DNA from: Halorhodospira sp. | GTDB lineage: Bacteria > Pseudomonadota > Gammaproteobacteria > Nitrococcales > Halorhodospiraceae | Direction of reading: 5' to 3' | NCBI GenBank assembly: GCA_007127935.1 | Contig: SKYL01000203.1 | Location: 1 to 7,683 of the forward strand | DNA length: 7,683 bases | Shown here: positions 6,421 through 7,683 of the stretch, piece by piece | Position numbering within the stretch: the stretch's first letter is position 1 | Layout: each line of letters starts with the position of its first letter | Notes under the pieces: generated by a model | Database searches by the model: none | What the model was told of the DNA's origin: nothing | The model's input: the letters and a program-made list of their open reading frames with translations, nothing else | Made by a program: the position numbers and the translations under genes

Positions 6421-7683
6421 CTAGATACGACGAGCCTGTTCCGCCGCGTTGCCGGTATAGGCGGCCGGGGTCAACGACCTCAGCCGGGCCTTGGCGTCGT
6501 CCGGTAGAGCGAGCCCATCAATGAAGGCCCGCACCGTGGCCTCGTTGATCTCCTTGCCCCGAGTCAGCTCCTTGAGCTGTTCATAGGGGTTAGGCGCCCC
6601 ATGGCGGCGCATCACGGTCTGGATCGCCTCGGCCAGCACCTCCCACGCCCCGTCCAGGTCGCCCTCCAGGCGCACCGGATTCGCTTCCAGCTTGCCGATC
6701 CCCTTCTCCGCCGACTTCAACGCCACCAGCGTGTGCCCCAGGCCGAGGCTGACGCTGCGCAGGGCGGTGGAGTCGGTGAGATCGCGCTGCCAGCGGGAGA
6801 CCGGCAGCTTGCGCGCCAAGTGGTCGAGCAGGGCGTTGGCGATGCCCAGGTTCCCCTCCGCGTTCTCGAAGTCGATGGGGTTCACCTTGTGGGGCATCGT
6901 CGACGAGCCGATCTCCCCGGCCACCGTCTTCTGCTTGAAGTAGCCGAGGGAGATGTACCCCCAGACGTCCCGGCAGAAGTCGATCAGGATGGTATTGAGC
7001 CGGGCGGTGGCGTCGAACAGCTCGGCGATCCAGTCGTGGGGCTCGATCTGGGTGGTGTAGGCGCTCCACTCCAGGCCGAGTTGTTCCACACAGCAGCGGG
7101 CCAGACGCTCCCACTCCACTTCCGGGTAGGCCACCAGGTGGGCGTTGAAATTGCCGACGGCGCCGTTGATCTTGCCCAGGGGCGTCACGGCGGCCACCGC
7201 CCGCCGCTGGCGCTCCAGACGGTGGACGAAGTTGGCGATCTCCTTGCCGAGGGTGGTGGGGGAGGCGGTCTGTCCGTGGGTGCGGGAGAGCATGGGCTGG
7301 TCGGCGTGGGCGTGGGCCAGCTCGCGCAGTTGCTCCACCACGCCGCCCAGCATGGGCAGCAAGACGTCGTCTCGACCCCCCTTGAGCATCAGGGCGTAGG
7401 CCAGGTTGTTGATGTCCTCGGAGGTGCAGGCAAAGTGGATAAACTCGCCGATGGCGGCCAGTTCCGGCTGTTCGGCCAGGCGCTCTTTCAGATAGTACTC
7501 CACCGCTTTCACGTCATGATTGGTGGTGGCCTCGTAGCGCTTGACCCGCTCGCCGTCGCCCACGCTGAAGTCGTCGATCAGACCCTGCAGGAAGGCCCTG
7601 GCGGCGTCGGACAGGGGGGGTACCTCTGGGATGCCGGGGTGGGCGGCCAGGGCCTCCAGCCAGCGCACCTCCACGATGACCCG
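6421..7683 (-). CDS. purB: Adenylosuccinate lyase, 5' end outside window
   Basis: PurB acts twice in purine synthesis, splitting fumarate from SAICAR and from adenylosuccinate. About 420 codons are visible, reading RVIVEVRWLEALAAHPGI at the window edge. That aligns with E. coli PurB from about residue 37, so 36-38 N-terminal residues are missing; the GTG at 7674 is internal and not a start. Family blocks are intact: TTNHDVKAVEYYLKE, HFACTSEDINNLA, SRTHGQ (His codon at 7276-7278), AVGNFNAHLVAYPEVEW (His codon at 7138-7140, the counterpart of E. coli H171), and the fumarase/aspartase signature loop GSSTMPHKVNPIDFEN, whose two Ser codons lie at 6901-6906. The stop (6421-6423) abuts the nudF stop with no gap. 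This long PurB form is typical of Gamma- and Betaproteobacteria. The promoter lies off the window. Confidence 0.97.
   Translation of the reverse strand, partial: RVIVEVRWLEALAAHPGIPEVPPLSDAARAFLQGLIDDFSVGDGERVKRYEATTNHDVKAVEYYLKERLAEQPELAAIGEFIHFACTSEDINNLAYALMLKGGRDDVLLPMLGGVVEQLRELAHAHADQPMLSRTHGQTASPTTLGKEIANFVHRLERQRRAVAAVTPLGKINGAVGNFNAHLVAYPEVEWERLARCCVEQLGLEWSAYTTQIEPHDWIAELFDATARLNTILIDFCRDVWGYISLGYFKQKTVAGEIGSSTMPHKVNPIDFENAEGNLGIANALLDHLARKLPVSRWQRDLTDSTALRSVSLGLGHTLVALKSAEKGIGKLEANPVRLEGDLDGAWEVLAEAIQTVMRRHGAPNPYEQLKELTRGKEINEATVRAFIDGLALPDDAKARLRSLTPAAYTGNAAEQARRI

Noticed and set aside
6442..6464. Possible hairpin CCGCC/GGCGG inside the purB 3' end as a terminator.
   Set aside because: The stem is only five pairs with a loop of about 13 nt and no T-run follows on either strand.
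1919..6730. Chi-like octamers GCTGGTGG at 1919-1926, 5430-5437 and 5973-5980 (+) and 6723-6730 (-).
   Set aside because: Each lies in a coding strand where CTG and GTG codons make the octamer likely by chance, and Chi recognition in this organism is unknown.
2869..7620. Runs of seven G at 2869-2875 (pdxJ), 6214-6220 (nudF) and 7614-7620 (purB), as possible slippage or phase-variation sites.
   Set aside because: They are short, in housekeeping genes whose frames are intact, and expected in GC-rich sequence.
1..7683. Search by eye for tRNA, rRNA, riboswitch, CRISPR repeats, insertion sequence ends, phage or defence genes.
   Set aside because: Gaps between genes total only 34 nt and every gene has a clear housekeeping or enzyme-family identity; there is no room for or sign of such elements.

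Overview
This is an almost wholly coding, GC-rich stretch of a proteobacterial chromosome carrying housekeeping genes. The order lepB-rnc-era-recO-pdxJ-acpS is the classic arrangement of Gammaproteobacteria (and relatives). RecO lacks the zinc-finger cysteines seen in some other phyla, and PurB, RlmD and NudF all resemble the enterobacterial types. The high GC and many GTG/TTG starts point away from enterics, perhaps to a Chromatiales/Ectothiorhodospiraceae-like lineage; that placement is inference from memory of gene order and protein style, not a phylogeny.

Layout. Positions 1-6420 hold nine genes on the + strand that look like one transcription unit: the 3' end of lepB (signal peptidase I), rnc (RNase III), era (ribosome-assembly GTPase), recO (recombination mediator), pdxJ (pyridoxine 5'-phosphate synthase), acpS (holo-ACP synthase), a predicted PolB-type 3'-5' exonuclease, rlmD (23S rRNA m5U1939 methyltransferase) and a nudF-type ADP-ribose pyrophosphatase. 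Five of the eight junctions are stop/start overlaps (4 nt at rnc/era, era/recO, pdxJ/acpS and acpS/exonuclease; 11 nt at exonuclease/rlmD). The only non-coding DNA is 2 nt (165-166), 11 nt (2535-2545) and 21 nt (5767-5787). From 6421 to the right edge, purB (adenylosuccinate lyase) runs on the - strand. Its stop codon directly abuts the nudF stop codon, and its first ~36-38 codons lie outside the window.

The genes serve several core processes rather than one pathway: protein export (LepB), RNA processing and ribosome biogenesis (RNase III, Era, RlmD), recombination (RecO), vitamin B6 and fatty-acid cofactor supply (PdxJ, AcpS), nucleotide clean-up (NudF) and purine synthesis (PurB). The least understood member is the exonuclease at 3681-4457.

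I found no tRNA, rRNA, CRISPR array, insertion sequence, phage gene, attachment site or origin. No gene-free stretch exceeds 21 nt. I saw no clear promoter or intrinsic terminator. I do not see a new multi-gene system here. The points worth a second look are small: an Era G4-motif substitution (NQVD), an RlmD catalytic-loop variant (SCGP), the tightly coupled exonuclease-rlmD pair, absence of an rnc leader, and a zero-length convergent junction.
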